A stretch of DNA of 64,000 bases from Bradyrhizobium sp. AZCC 1693 (lineage in GTDB: Bacteria > Pseudomonadota > Alphaproteobacteria > Rhizobiales > Xanthobacteraceae), in the NCBI RefSeq assembly GCF_036924745.1, contig NZ_JAZHSD010000001.1, positions 992,001 to 1,056,000 on the forward strand. Reading direction: 5' to 3'. The notes under the pieces are model-generated. The model was not told the DNA's origin and searched no databases. It saw only the letters and a program-made list of their open reading frames with translations. Position 1 is the stretch's first letter. Each line of letters opens with the position of its first letter. The translations under genes and the position numbers were made by a program. Shown piece after piece: positions 63,949-64,000 of the stretch.

Positions 63949-64000
63949 TGTTTTTATCCCGCCGTCTCGTGCTTCTTTTTTGTTAAGCCGGTTGTTGCTC

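Overview
The window looks like a chromosomal segment of a Bradyrhizobium-type alphaproteobacterium. The evidence is high-GC coding sequence, a complete fixNOQP-fixGHIS set for the high-affinity cbb3 oxidase, an FnrN/AadR-type oxygen regulator, an hfq-hflX pair, and palindromic intergenic repeats of a kind I associate with bradyrhizobia. The species assignment is an inference from gene content and protein style, not from a search.

Region 1 (1-23.5 kb) is a low-oxygen block. It holds a phasin-like gene with PHA synthase, a small YgaP-type membrane protein, a CoA-ligase-like/GNAT acetyltransferase, a tandem universal stress protein, a four-gene membrane operon ending in a P-type ATPase, a divergent Mla-type lipid ABC transporter operon, a small cytochrome c, the Crp/Fnr regulator, two small orphan genes, and fixNOQP and fixGHIS. 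Nine TTGAT-N4-ATCAA-like boxes, plus one weak one, sit about 50-100 bp upstream of starts in this block, most within 50-65 bp. The block therefore reads as one FixK/FNR regulon linking carbon storage, envelope maintenance, stress and microaerobic respiration. fixG carries a one-base insertion that puts its end in frame with fixH.

Region 2 (23.5-30.5 kb) is accessory DNA. It has a 1.54-kb insertion sequence with a 16-bp target duplication just 3' of fixS, a leucine-rich-repeat protein, tRNA-Ser(UGA), a decayed tyrosine recombinase beside that tRNA, and a run of very small genes of unknown function. Several of these carry single-base indels, and one is accompanied by a broken duplicate.

Region 3 (30.5-39.1 kb) is housekeeping: RlpA, an epoxide-hydrolase-like enzyme on the other strand, a D,D-carboxypeptidase, then tmk, holB, metG, tatD and an MBL hydrolase packed head to tail. 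metG has a long lysine/alanine-rich N-terminal extension. A degraded copy of the MBL gene's 3' end follows.

Region 4 (39.3-53.3 kb) is catabolic and signalling: a NIPSNAP/ABM-like protein, a TRAP transporter operon with an acyl-CoA ligase, a rhodanese, a CHASE-PAS-GAF-GGDEF cyclase, an enoyl-CoA hydratase, an MFS carrier, a putative outer-membrane protein, and a cobalt-type nitrile hydratase operon (alpha, beta, activator) whose alpha subunit starts with a histidine-rich tract.

Region 5 (53.3-64 kb) has a group II intron inserted in a palindromic intergenic repeat, then queC, a CheY-like regulator, a large hybrid histidine kinase with a PleD-like response-regulator/GGDEF partner, mazG, hflX and hfq.
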